DNA from: Pyrenochaeta sp. MPI-SDFR-AT-0127
Taxonomy: Eukaryota > Ascomycota > Dothideomycetes > Pleosporales > Cucurbitariaceae
NCBI GenBank assembly: GCA_020747015.1
Contig: JAGTJM010000051.1
Span: forward strand, 177,974 to 241,973
Reading direction: 5' to 3'
DNA: 64,000 bases
In this document: in pieces, positions 10,589 through 19,547 of the stretch
How the letters are laid out: every line of letters starts with the position of its first letter
Numbering within the stretch: the stretch's first letter is position 1
Made by a program: the position numbers and the translations under genes
The notes under the pieces: generated by a model
The model's database searches: none
Seen by the model: only the letters and a program-made list of their open reading frames with translations
Told to the model about the DNA's origin: nothing

Positions 10589-13153
10589 ATGGCTAGCTAC
10601 CATGCTAGCAACAATAAATCGTATGGAAGGACAATTCATATAAATGGACCAGTACATGGGAACGTTTCCTCAGCGGTAGATTTACAGCCAAGCTTTTTCA
10701 AGACTTCCAACTACAAGGCCATGAAAGACATAAATCCTCCGCGCGTGCGAGACACATGCGTCTGGTTTCTGGAACATGCAACGTTCCAAAAATGGAAAGC
10801 GAGCAGCACAGTTGATCTTCTCTGGCTTTCAGCTGATCCTGGCTGTGGGAAGTCAGTGCTATCTAGAGCTTTAATCGATGAGAAGGAGCTACTTAGTGCA
10901 GAACCTGTTACTCTATGTTACTTCTTCTTCAAAGACAACTCTGAGCAGAACAACAACACGACAGCGCTGTGTGCACTCCTCCATCAGTTCTTTTGTGCGC
11001 ACGAAAGCCTTCTCCAAAAATACGCTGCTAAAGCTGAACGACAAAACGGACTAGCTCTAAAGAATGACTTTGATGGACTATGGAAAATCTTTACATCGGC
11101 TGCGACTGACCCACTTGCCGGGGAGGTTATCTGCATACTGGATGCGCTCGATGAATGCCAGGAAAGCGATCGAAATATACTCATCCATCACGTACAGCGC
11201 TTTTACGAGGAGTTTACAGAAAGGGAGGTGCGAGGTTTCAAGCTCAAGTTCCTCATGACTAGTCGCCCGTACAGCGATATCGAATACCAATTCTCCATTT
11301 TATTACAGCGTATTCCGACCATTCGGCTAGCTGGCGAAGAAGAGTCAGAAAAGATAAGTCGCGAGATCGGAATCTTTATGGCTGCAAAGGTCAACGAAAT
11401 TGCAGACAGACGGAGGCTAGGAAACAATGTTAGAGAATCTCTGCTAAAAAGACTTGCCGGAGTGGAGAATAGGACCTACCTTTGGCTGCACTTGACACTG
11501 GATCAGGTGAAGACTTTGGAGGGAAAGACGCTGAAGAAATGGCTTGAGGCTATCGACACACTGCCTCAAACAGTTGAGGAAGCGTATGAGAAAATTTTAG
11601 CGAGATGCAACCGGCAAAATGCGAGAACAGCGTTGCGCATCATTGTAGCAGCACAAAGACCACTCACATTACGTGAAATAGATGTAGCTTTGGCAATTAC
11701 AAAGGAGTCGACATCTTGCGAAGATCTCGATCTCGAAGGAGATACAGGCAGGAGGGAATGGGTTCGCAACTCCTGCGGGCTGTTCGTCAGTATTGTAGAT
11801 TCCCGCGTCTTTCTCATCCATCAGACAGCAAGAGAATTTTTGTTACGAAAGAATGAACACAATGGTTTGATACCAGGGGCTTGGAAACATTCAATTAGCC
11901 TTCGAGAAGCGCACCGAAATCTTTCCGAAATATGTATTACCTATTTGCGCTTCCCCGAATATCTTCGCTACCGCGTATCTCCTGAGCAATGGATGCACAC
12001 TCGGGAGCCTAATAGCTTTTGGCGTACAAGAACTCTCCTCTCTATGTCTCATATTGCTGGCATATACGCAAAGGACGCATTTCTGCCTTATTCGTCAAAC
12101 TACTGGACACTTCATTTCCGGAAAGCTCAGATTGAGAGTTCTGTATGGCTTTCGAGGGCTGCAAAACTCTGTAATGTTGATGATTTACCATCTACCTCAT
12201 GGATCTACATCAGCTCTAACTTTCAATTCTTTCGGGCGCAAGATTCATCCTTGCTGCGGTACGCAATACAAAAGGGCTTTGATATCGATGCCATAGCTTT
12301 TCTCAAATGTGGCCTGTTTCCGAGTGCGCAAGATGATGACATCACGAGCTTGCTTTGCAGCGCAGCAAGAACAGCAGGGAGGGAAGTGATGGCTACTTTA
12401 CTTGAGCTACATGGAGACAAGATTAGGATTACAGAAGAGACACTTAAGGAAGCAGCATTAAATGTTCGGAAGGGGAAAGACATAGTAGAATTCCTGCTAA
12501 GTGAGCGAGGAGACGAAGTTAAGATCACAGAGAAGGTGCTTAAGGCAGCAGCATCAAATCGATTTACTGGAAGAGACATAATAGAATTACTGCTAAGGGA
12601 ACGAGGAGACGAAGTTAAGATCACAGAGGATGTGCTAGTGCGAACAGTATTAGACTGGGAAAGTGGAGGAGATATAATAGAATTACTGCTAAGGGAGCGA
12701 GGAGACGAAGTTAAGATCACAGAGAAGGTGCTTAAGGCAGCAGCATCAAATCGATTTACTGGAAGAGACATAATAGAATTACTGCTAAGGGAACGAGGAG
12801 ACGAAGTTAAGATCACAGAGGATGTGCTAATGCAAACAGTATTAAACTGGGAATGTGGAAGAGATATAATGGCACTTCTTCTTAAGCAGCGAGGAAACGA
12901 GGTTAATATTACAGAGAAGGTGCTTAAGGTAGTGGTACAGGATATGTTGCAGGGGGGCGAGATAATAGATTTACTCCTTGAGCAGCGAGGAGATAATGTT
13001 TCGGACAGAAAGAAATTGCTGAAAGCACATAACGCATTGCGAAGACCTTATTCTTCAGTGAGCAGGAGCAGCTCCCTCGAGGCGTTAATAGACGAAACTG
13101 ATGCCGATGACATCTGGCAGATCACAAGCAACCCGAACGAAGACGACCATTGA
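10589..13153 (+). CDS. NACHT-type NLR (STAND NTPase) with 32-aa C-terminal repeats
   Basis: Single exon, 854 aa, first ATG at 10589. Residues 8-29 carry the motif NNKSYGRTIHINGPVHGNVS shared with the divergent effector. A NACHT NTPase domain follows: Walker A ADPGCGKS at 82-89, Walker B VICILDALDE at 180-189, and FLMTSRPY (sensor-like Arg). A winged-helix-like region with LRIIVAAQRPLTLREID and VFLIHQTAREFL is typical of fungal NACHT proteins. From about residue 599 to 812 are seven 32-aa repeats with consensus-like DIIELLLRERGDEVKITE, ankyrin-like in pattern. They are probably the ligand-sensing array. Two adjacent 192-bp blocks in the array are almost identical. There is no N-terminal effector domain, only the short motif, as in NWD2. 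Expected role (inference): oligomerise on sensing non-self and template the partner effector. Confidence 0.85.
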   Translation: MASYHASNNKSYGRTIHINGPVHGNVSSAVDLQPSFFKTSNYKAMKDINPPRVRDTCVWFLEHATFQKWKASSTVDLLWLSADPGCGKSVLSRALIDEKELLSAEPVTLCYFFFKDNSEQNNNTTALCALLHQFFCAHESLLQKYAAKAERQNGLALKNDFDGLWKIFTSAATDPLAGEVICILDALDECQESDRNILIHHVQRFYEEFTEREVRGFKLKFLMTSRPYSDIEYQFSILLQRIPTIRLAGEEESEKISREIGIFMAAKVNEIADRRRLGNNVRESLLKRLAGVENRTYLWLHLTLDQVKTLEGKTLKKWLEAIDTLPQTVEEAYEKILARCNRQNARTALRIIVAAQRPLTLREIDVALAITKESTSCEDLDLEGDTGRREWVRNSCGLFVSIVDSRVFLIHQTAREFLLRKNEHNGLIPGAWKHSISLREAHRNLSEICITYLRFPEYLRYRVSPEQWMHTREPNSFWRTRTLLSMSHIAGIYAKDAFLPYSSNYWTLHFRKAQIESSVWLSRAAKLCNVDDLPSTSWIYISSNFQFFRAQDSSLLRYAIQKGFDIDAIAFLKCGLFPSAQDDDITSLLCSAARTAGREVMATLLELHGDKIRITEETLKEAALNVRKGKDIVEFLLSERGDEVKITEKVLKAAASNRFTGRDIIELLLRERGDEVKITEDVLVRTVLDWESGGDIIELLLRERGDEVKITEKVLKAAASNRFTGRDIIELLLRERGDEVKITEDVLMQTVLNWECGRDIMALLLKQRGNEVNITEKVLKVVVQDMLQGGEIIDLLLEQRGDNVSDRKKLLKAHNALRRPYSSVSRSSSLEALIDETDADDIWQITSNPNEDDH
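10610..10675 (+). repeat. amyloid-like motif, NLR copy
   Basis: Residues 8-29 of the NLR. Shares NNK-x-x-G-R-[ST]-I-x-I-N with effector repeat 2 and NGPV with effector repeat 1. Lies immediately upstream of the NTPase region, where amyloid motifs of fungal NLRs sit. Confidence 0.55.
12383..13020 (+). repeat. array of seven 96-bp (32-aa) repeats in the NLR
   Basis: Imperfect 96-bp units coding D-I-I-E-L-L-L-x-x-R-G-D-E-V-K-I-T-E. Units 2 and 4, and units 3 and 5, are nearly identical, reflecting duplication of a two-unit 192-bp block (12503-12694 and 12695-12886). Confidence 0.88.
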
Positions 13154-13847
13154 AACGACCCTGATCAATTGTACCCCAGATACACTCTACAACCACACAC
13201 CATACGCTGACTTTGCGACACGCCTGTGCTGAGAACGTCCCGCCGACCATGCCAATTATCCATCAGGACCCTACACCAGCAAATCCAAGCAACTCGACAA
13301 CACCCAAGGAATGGATAACTATCCAATCCGCTCATCAAGAAGTCTCCATCTAGCTGGATCAATGAGCTAGACAGAATGCATTCGCCATGCTATACCAGCT
13401 GCTCACAGAACATGCCTTGACGCTCCTAGCGACAAAAGCATACACAAACCTCAAACCAGCGCGAACAAAACCATTGCTTTTCTTTTCTGGCGTTTTACAT
13501 GATTTCAACGGTGGTAGACTGAATTTAAAGAGGAGTTCGGCGCTGGTAAGCATGACATGGGAGTTCCGATATACTTTGACAAAGTACACGATATAATGAG
13601 TCAAATTCAACTTTGTGGATAGTGTATCTGGCAATGTGGCCATGACGCAAAATGTTCCAGCACATGCCTTTGGTAGGAGACTAGTAAATTTTTTCAGCAT
13701 GTATAATAGCAACGTAAAAGCTTTTATAGACAAAGTTCATTTGAACATACCCAGCAACCGTTCAAGGAATACAATATATTCACAAAACCGAGAGTAACAT
13801 TTGCTTGAACTGAAAGTTTCAAAGAGAGAAAAAAAATATATGTATTT
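13154..13847. other. convergent 3' intergenic region
   Basis: Between the ends of the NLR and HET genes. Short open frames here show no domain or splice logic. AT-rich near the HET gene 3' end. Confidence 0.55.
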
Positions 13848-15906
13848 CTATCGAACATCTACATTGACCAACCCCAGATCATTAAACCAGTTTTTACTCG
13901 CTGTTATCCTCCCGACACCCACGCGCTGAAAAGGATGCGTAGAATCCGACATCGTCTGTAAGCAGAGGATCCAATATTCACACACGGTGGTGGGAGGACC
14001 AGCTACCAGGGAGCGCACCGTGGCATTTTGCATCAGGGGGAGACAATAGATATCGGCATGGATCGGTACATTTTCATCGAGCACGCACCAGCCCAGAGGA
14101 CGGGCATGATCCATGTACAAAGCGAATAACAAATTGGGAGTCACGGTGGAGCGGGGAGCATGGGCGAAGAGGAGGGGATCAAGTGGTGATGCAACGTCAG
14201 CTTCAGCAAGCGGAGCGATGATGGCTATCTTTCTTACAACGCCACGTATGGACAGTGTGGTTGTGGGCTCGTCAAAGCGAAACCCTTTACACGCGTTCTT
14301 TGCGCCCTTGATGTCCAAGAAGCGGACGCCGTGTAGCGTGCTGGCCCATGTCCATGTGGGCAGGCCAAGCTCGCTCTTGCTGCGCTCGGCGGGCTGGATG
14401 CAGTACCACAGGAGTTGGTCTGGCATACTGTTTTTCCAGAGTCCGAGGCAGTATGTGTCTTCTGGTCTCTTTGTGGCGAGGGCAGATCTGATGCCGTCGA
14501 GTGCGATGAGACGGTCTGTCTGCTGGGTAAGTAGACGGGCAGAGTACTTTTCTACAATGTTTTTCCAGCGCACATTTCGGGTCGTCGCGTGGAACGAGGC
14601 CCCTGTCTCGCGCTGGCTGATTGCAAGGCAGGACCAGACAAGACTGCCGGTTGTGTAGAATACCATTCGTCTGGAGAGGAGCCACTCCTGCGTCGCCCAG
14701 GCGCGATAAGCGAGCGCTCCAGAGTCTGGGGATATTGCAGCATAATCATCCGGCAGCAGGCTGGCGAATATGCTGCCCTCGATGTTGCCTGCGGCAGTCA
14801 CGTTAGGTAGTTCTACAGCAGGCGCAGGAGGTGGGCGAGTGACGAAGCACGGCTGGGCAGAATCAGCGGCATGGGACGCCGCGATGGTAAGGCGAGCATG
14901 TTGATACACATTGCCCATTCGCTTTGATTCGCCGAGCCAGTCGGAATGCGAATCTTGAATGATGCATAATGAGTCTATCCAAATGTACGCAAAGCCGAGA
15001 CGATGAGTGACGGATATTGCATCTTGATATGTTGGCGGGAGAGCGTCCCAGGGGATGCTGGCCAGATGGTCTGCTAGCGAGGAGTGTGTTGTCATCACGG
15101 GACGGTGAGACAGAGGACCCCAGCAATGCGACAGAGCGACATAGTGACCTCTCTCGCCCTGTGTCTCGAACAGGCGCGGCGATACTACCCCATCCGGACG
15201 TCCAACGTGCACAACACGCGTGGGCAGGATAGGAGGCATCGACTCATCAATGACGGTGCCGGAGAGCGTCTCCTTGCAGGCGTCATGTTTGCTCAAGCAG
15301 GTTTGCATCCAGCGCTCAATCAGATCAAAGGCCTCCGGCGAGTCCGGCGAAGGCAGCGGCGGGCGACCGATTACATCGCAGCTGACACCCATAGGGCTGT
15401 CTGCAGAATGCTCAGCTCAGCGAATGAGACAAAAGGGCCTGTCCTGATAGATTACCTCGACGTGCATACAGGCGGACCAGGCCCGTCAGGACGCCCTGAT
15501 CGACAGGCACAACGACCTTGAGACCCCTAACATGCCACGCGCCGTCAGCACCGTCTTCTGGGAAGCTTGGCTTGAGGATATCGTAGTTGGGTCGGAGGTA
15601 AATTGGCTGGGGCGCCAGCTCATCCTGGAGGTGTTGGACAGATCGCTTGCTGTAACTATTGGGCGAGTGGTTCGAGGCCTGGAACGACGAAGAATTGTTG
15701 ATGTCCTGCAGAAGGGCCTGCACCATCAAGCCACAGAGCGGACAACCCGCCGAAGCTGATGCAGGCAAGTGCCTGGCGTCATCGAGGTGGATCATGCCTC
15801 GAGGGGTTGAGTTGCGACCCACCAGCTCCCACCACGGCGGCAGATCATGGAGCTGGCGGGTAAGATTGGCGACGTTTACCCTCGCGCAGCTCGAACAGAG
15901 GGCCAT
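13848..15906 (-). CDS. HET-domain (heterokaryon incompatibility) protein
   Basis: Two exons (15906-15456 and 15400-13848), 55-bp intron, 667 aa in frame. The N-terminus has paired Cys motifs (CSSC at the start and CPLCGLM near residue 54), usual in this family. The HET domain core has HYVALSHCWG at 236-245, then YIWIDSLCIIQD and ARLTIAASHA. The remainder includes RAWATQEWLLSRR, a standard HET-family segment, and WTWAST. HET domains are TIR-like modules that trigger cell death after fusion of incompatible hyphae or act as defence executors. No second domain is recognised C-terminally. Its closeness to the NLR/effector pair suggests a self/non-self recognition island, but co-function is only inferred. 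The ATG at 15906 gives the Cys-containing N-terminus. Confidence 0.9.
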
Positions 15907-16515
15907 TCGCAGACGCTCGGCTGAAACGGCGGCTGCTGGCTGTCTGGCGGAGGGAAGGGGTGGGTGTTTGTGCTCGGGAAGTTTTTATTTTGTTGCAAGC
16001 GCTCATGGAGAGGGGCAACGGTCTGGAAGGCAGCCAGACCGCGGTGGGGCACACCCCGAAGTTCAACGGGAGGGATGATGGTTGTTGGTTCGCCCGTCGA
16101 GGGACAACGGGTATCGCGTGCAAGCCTCAACGAAGGCCCCGTTCTCGGTAGTTGGGCGAAACAGGCCCCAATCAGAGCGTCCAGCGGCCAGGTAGTGGGA
16201 TGCCTGGAACCAGGCCGACAATTAAGCGGATGAAAAGTGCATTTGACGCGCTGTGGGAAATGAACGCATTTGGTCGAATGCGACGTCAGGGCGGGATGTC
16301 ACCCAAGGCGCGCAGGCGTTGCGAGAAAGGAGCAACAAGGCCGCGATCCGGGCGATTGGGAAAAAGCAAAAGGGACTGCTTGGGCAATAGGAGACGTGTT
16401 AACATGGTACGCTGGTTGCGCACTGCACCTGCGCGCGGTGGACGAAGGTACTTTCCGAGATATTGGCCGTTGTTTCACGCAGCGATTCCCAGGTACATGA
16501 GGCTCTTTTGGGGGG

Positions 16516-16540
16516 TGACTGGACTGGACTGGACTGGACT
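16516..16540 (+). repeat. (GGACT)n microsatellite
   Basis: Five pentamers, the first with one mismatch (tgact). Confidence 0.9.
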
Positions 16541-17335
16541 CTGGGGGGCCCAGTGTTCAAGGTTGGCGGCAAGTCACGACTGTCGTCTCGAATTGCGCAA
16601 TGGGTCTAGCGGCTGCTGCTGTAGCATGGCAGTATGGGGGCAGTGTGTGAGGGGTGGAAATAACCACTGTGCGGTGGTAGTGGTTCCAGCGTGTGGGTGA
16701 AGATCCACTGCCTCCACTCGGTCGAGCAACTGGGGCGAACCAGTGCGAGTCTCTCGTTCGTCACTCGTGCCACTCGTGCTGCATCGGGCATCGAGGCTGC
16801 AGTTTTGAGGCGACACAGTGACGATCGCCTCTCCAGCGGACAGCGAGCCTTGCAAGGATGCCACATCAGCTCTCCCGGCTGTGCAGCGTCGCTCATCCAA
16901 CGTCTTCCAGAAGAGTCGCGTCCAGCTGCCCGTTCAGCCCGTCCAGCCCGACTTTTGCCGCCCCGCGAGGGCCAGCCGGGAATTATGGAGCCCTACCGGC
17001 AGACAGGCATCCCTGGGGCGACTGCAATATGCTCATATTCTCCCCACGCCTTTTGCCGCTCCATGCACACAAGCACAGTGGCTCGGTTTGCCAGGGAAAG
17101 CCATGGTGCAGCACACGCGCGGCCGTGCTGAATTGACGGCGGCGTCGCAGTCGAGAGAGCCAGACGGTCAAGTGCGCCACTGACAGCGACTTTGCCCCAT
17201 GCAGCGTGGACCGAGCAAACCAGACCCGCGGATTCACGCCCGGCGTCTTGGCTAGCCATCCTCGCAGCAGGCGGGCGCATGCTCAGCGCCTTATTAGCAT
17301 CCTCCGCCGCCCGCACCATGGGGCCGTAGATCGCT

Positions 17336-17428
17336 GAGAGAGAGAGAGAGAGTCTACCTGCTACTACACACCACTACAGTCGACGACTCTACCCAAACCC
17401 ACTCACCCACTCACTCACTCACTCACTC
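17336..17428 (+). repeat. GA and ACTC simple repeats in a 5' leader
   Basis: An AG/GA tract at 17336-17352 and an ACTC array at 17401-17428, about 60-150 bp before the ATG at 17489. Such pyrimidine/purine tracts are common in fungal core promoters and 5' UTRs. Confidence 0.8.
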
Positions 17429-17488
17429 GCCTACCGCCATACGCTCGTCCACCACGCCCGAGCCCAGCGGTGCTCGCTGCAACACACA

Positions 17489-18175
17489 ATGGCCAGCATG
17501 TTCCGCGCCTTTTCCTTCGACCCGGTCTCGCCACCAGCATTCTCCATCTACGAGGCCGAGCGGGCGGCGATGAATGTCTCGCCAACGTCAACCGCCATCC
17601 ACCCACTCCACCTCCCCAGACGACCACTCACTCCGCCCTGCACCATGGGCGATTTGGCCGTCCAGCTCAAGCAGCAGTCGCTTCGCATCGACACCAGAGT
17701 ATCCCACTGCGTAGCCGGCCCGCCCACGCCGCCAAGCGATGACTGCCCGTCACCCACCCAAGCACTGCCCCAAGTACGGCCGACGTATTCGCGGGTCGCA
17801 GCCTCGCTCATGAGGATGCAACGCCAGACAAACTCGCGCATGCAGTGCTGCTCGTCCCACGTGCGGGATATTTCCCAGCTCGTCCGCATGATTGAGGAGG
17901 AGGAACAGTGCACCATTTCTGATGCCCTATCACGGTCGTCATCATCATCATCATCTTCATCATCGTCGTCGTCAACATCAGCGTCCACATCGGGCGACGA
18001 CGAGGGCATCGACATGGACTACGACATGCCCGCCCGAGACATTGAAGCGCTAGTCGGCCTGTCCGCCTGGCGGTCAGGCGAACGACGCGATAGCTGCATC
18101 AGAGTCACCAAGCCCGTGCGCATGCGCAAACGATCAAAGGACTCTTGCAAGGTTACCAAGAGGCGGTCGTCATAA
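17489..18175 (+). CDS. Ser-rich protein of unknown function
   Basis: Single exon, 228 aa, ATG at 17489 in a good context after a pyrimidine-rich leader. No domain recognised. Visible features: a Pro/Thr-rich N-terminal third; a His/Cys-containing middle (MQCCSSHVRDISQLVRMIEEEEQC) that may form a helix; a polyserine run of about 17 residues coded by TCA/TCG repeats at 17937-17975; an acidic patch (DDEGIDMDYDMP) followed by IEALVGLSAWRSG; and a basic C-terminus (RMRKRSKDSCKVTKRR) that resembles a nuclear localisation signal. The leader and codon pattern support a real gene. Possibly a small nuclear regulator (inference). Confidence 0.6.
   Translation: MASMFRAFSFDPVSPPAFSIYEAERAAMNVSPTSTAIHPLHLPRRPLTPPCTMGDLAVQLKQQSLRIDTRVSHCVAGPPTPPSDDCPSPTQALPQVRPTYSRVAASLMRMQRQTNSRMQCCSSHVRDISQLVRMIEEEEQCTISDALSRSSSSSSSSSSSSSTSASTSGDDEGIDMDYDMPARDIEALVGLSAWRSGERRDSCIRVTKPVRMRKRSKDSCKVTKRRSS
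17937..17975 (+). repeat. TCA/TCG trinucleotide repeat coding polyserine
   Basis: Imperfect trinucleotide array within the Ser-rich gene. Prone to length variation without frameshift. Confidence 0.85.
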
Positions 18176-18682
18176 TTTCTATTCAGAGAGCATTTGTTTC
18201 ATGCATTGCGACGGCGTTTTGGGTTGTTCTTCGGGCGCACTATACCACTTGAGCTTGCGCTTGCGCTGGAAGGTAGTGGGACAAAAATTGGGACACACTC
18301 TAGCTGGGACCATGGGGTCCACGGCGCTTATTATCTTGTTTAACTCGGTGGCTCTGGTTGATCGGTTCGTATAGCTCCCTTCGGGTTGAGCCTGGAGTTT
18401 TGGGGACGCGGAAAGGCGACAAAGGCTGTTGCTACCACCATTTATTGTATAGTCGTCAATACCATCCTGTGACACAATCGGGCCCGTTTACCCCATTATC
18501 TTATCGCGAGACTATCGATCAGCGACCCAGCCATGTGGCATCGTCCTCCCACGTGACGCCCATCACTGCGACCCCCAGCTCCGGTAAATTTGGAGACCCA
18601 CTTCGGACTTTTGTTGCATTGTGCATGAACCGCTGGGTAAGCTTCACCCGTCTTACCCACTCCACAACACCACACTTGCCCA
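18176..18682. other. intergenic region
   Basis: 3' end of the Ser-rich gene and promoter of the RRM-like gene. A minus-strand open frame at 18179-18475 lacks recognisable features. Confidence 0.5.
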
Positions 18683-19547
18683 ATGTCCGTCCGACGAGCC
18701 CTGGCTCCGCGCGCTGTTCATCTGCGGATTGTGCCGCGGCCTGCCAATCTATCAGAGAGTCGTGAGATCTTTCGTGTCTTGCAGCGCTTTGGTGAGATTA
18801 GCACCTACAAGCATTTGCGGGTTTGTGCTCCCCACATCACGACGCTTGACCTTGCAGAGAACGCTCTGGGCCAGAGCAGTTGCTGACTATGTATATGTAT
18901 AGTATGAATACCAGAGCCCAGCAGACAATGTCGCGCTGGCCATCTTTCGCGACGAGCAGGCGGCACAGCAAGCCCTCAACGCCTCGCCCATCCGCTTCGC
19001 CCTCGAGAAAGACGTAGACGGCACCCCCGAACCCACACAACCTCAAGACGAATACGACGACTACGATACGCCCAACCTACCTCAGACCCCCGCCAAAGAC
19101 GGCATAGACGATGTCCTCCGTCCATCGCAGCTCATAACTCGTACCCTCCCATCCACGTCCAACACCCCCTCTCCGCCTTCGCCCTCCTCACCATCCCTCC
19201 CGTTCGACCCGCCCGCCTCTCCCTCGCCCACCCCCACCAACAAATGGACAAAATGGTTCCAGGTCACCGTCGACCGCAGCCGCGCCGTGCACCAAGACTA
19301 CATCGAGCGCCAACCATACTGGAAGCAGTTCACGCCCATGAAATCGCTAGCCCAGCAAGACCTGGCCAAGCAGGTCCCGCACATTGGCCTCAGCGACGTG
19401 AGCAAGCGGCCCCCGAATGCGCATCGCACGCCCAACAGGGTGCTGCGCATTATGAACGAGTATGTCGAGCGCGGGATGCCGTCGCTCAGGGGTATGGCGG
19501 AGGATGGGGATGCGGAGAGAAGGTTCAGGCAGAGAAAGGGCTTGTGA
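18683..19547 (+). CDS. RRM-like protein, possibly mitochondrial
   Basis: Two exons (18683-18820 and 18903-19547) with an 82-bp intron that has a CTGAC branch sequence; 260 aa. Joining gives one RRM-like beta-alpha-beta module at about 12-75: LRIVPRPANLSESREIFRVL, then FGEISTYKHLR joined to YEYQSPADNVALAIF, then FRDEQAAQQAL. The basic N-terminus (MSVRRALAPRAVHLR) could be a mitochondrial presequence. A Pro/Ser-rich linker follows, then a conserved-looking C-terminus (HQDYIERQPYWKQFTPMKSL, RTPNRVLRIMNEYVERG). I do not recognise the family by name. A role in mitochondrial RNA or ribosome biology is only inference from the presequence and fold. Confidence 0.68.

Larger units (their letters stand above)
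15907..17488. other. GC-rich divergent intergenic region
   Basis: 1.6 kb between the HET gene and the Ser-rich gene. It contains a pentanucleotide array (16516-16540), a GA tract (17336-17352) and an ACTC array (17401-17428). Open frames on both strands overlap each other and lack domains. The last few hundred bases are likely the promoter and leader of the downstream gene. Confidence 0.5.

Noticed and set aside
12223..12816. 197-codon repetitive minus-strand frame
   Set aside because: It is the antisense of the NLR repeat array; its repeats simply mirror the coding repeats.
15907..16700. GC-rich overlapping frames downstream of the HET gene start
   Set aside because: Long frames are expected by chance in GC-rich DNA; several overlap each other on both strands and none shows a domain.
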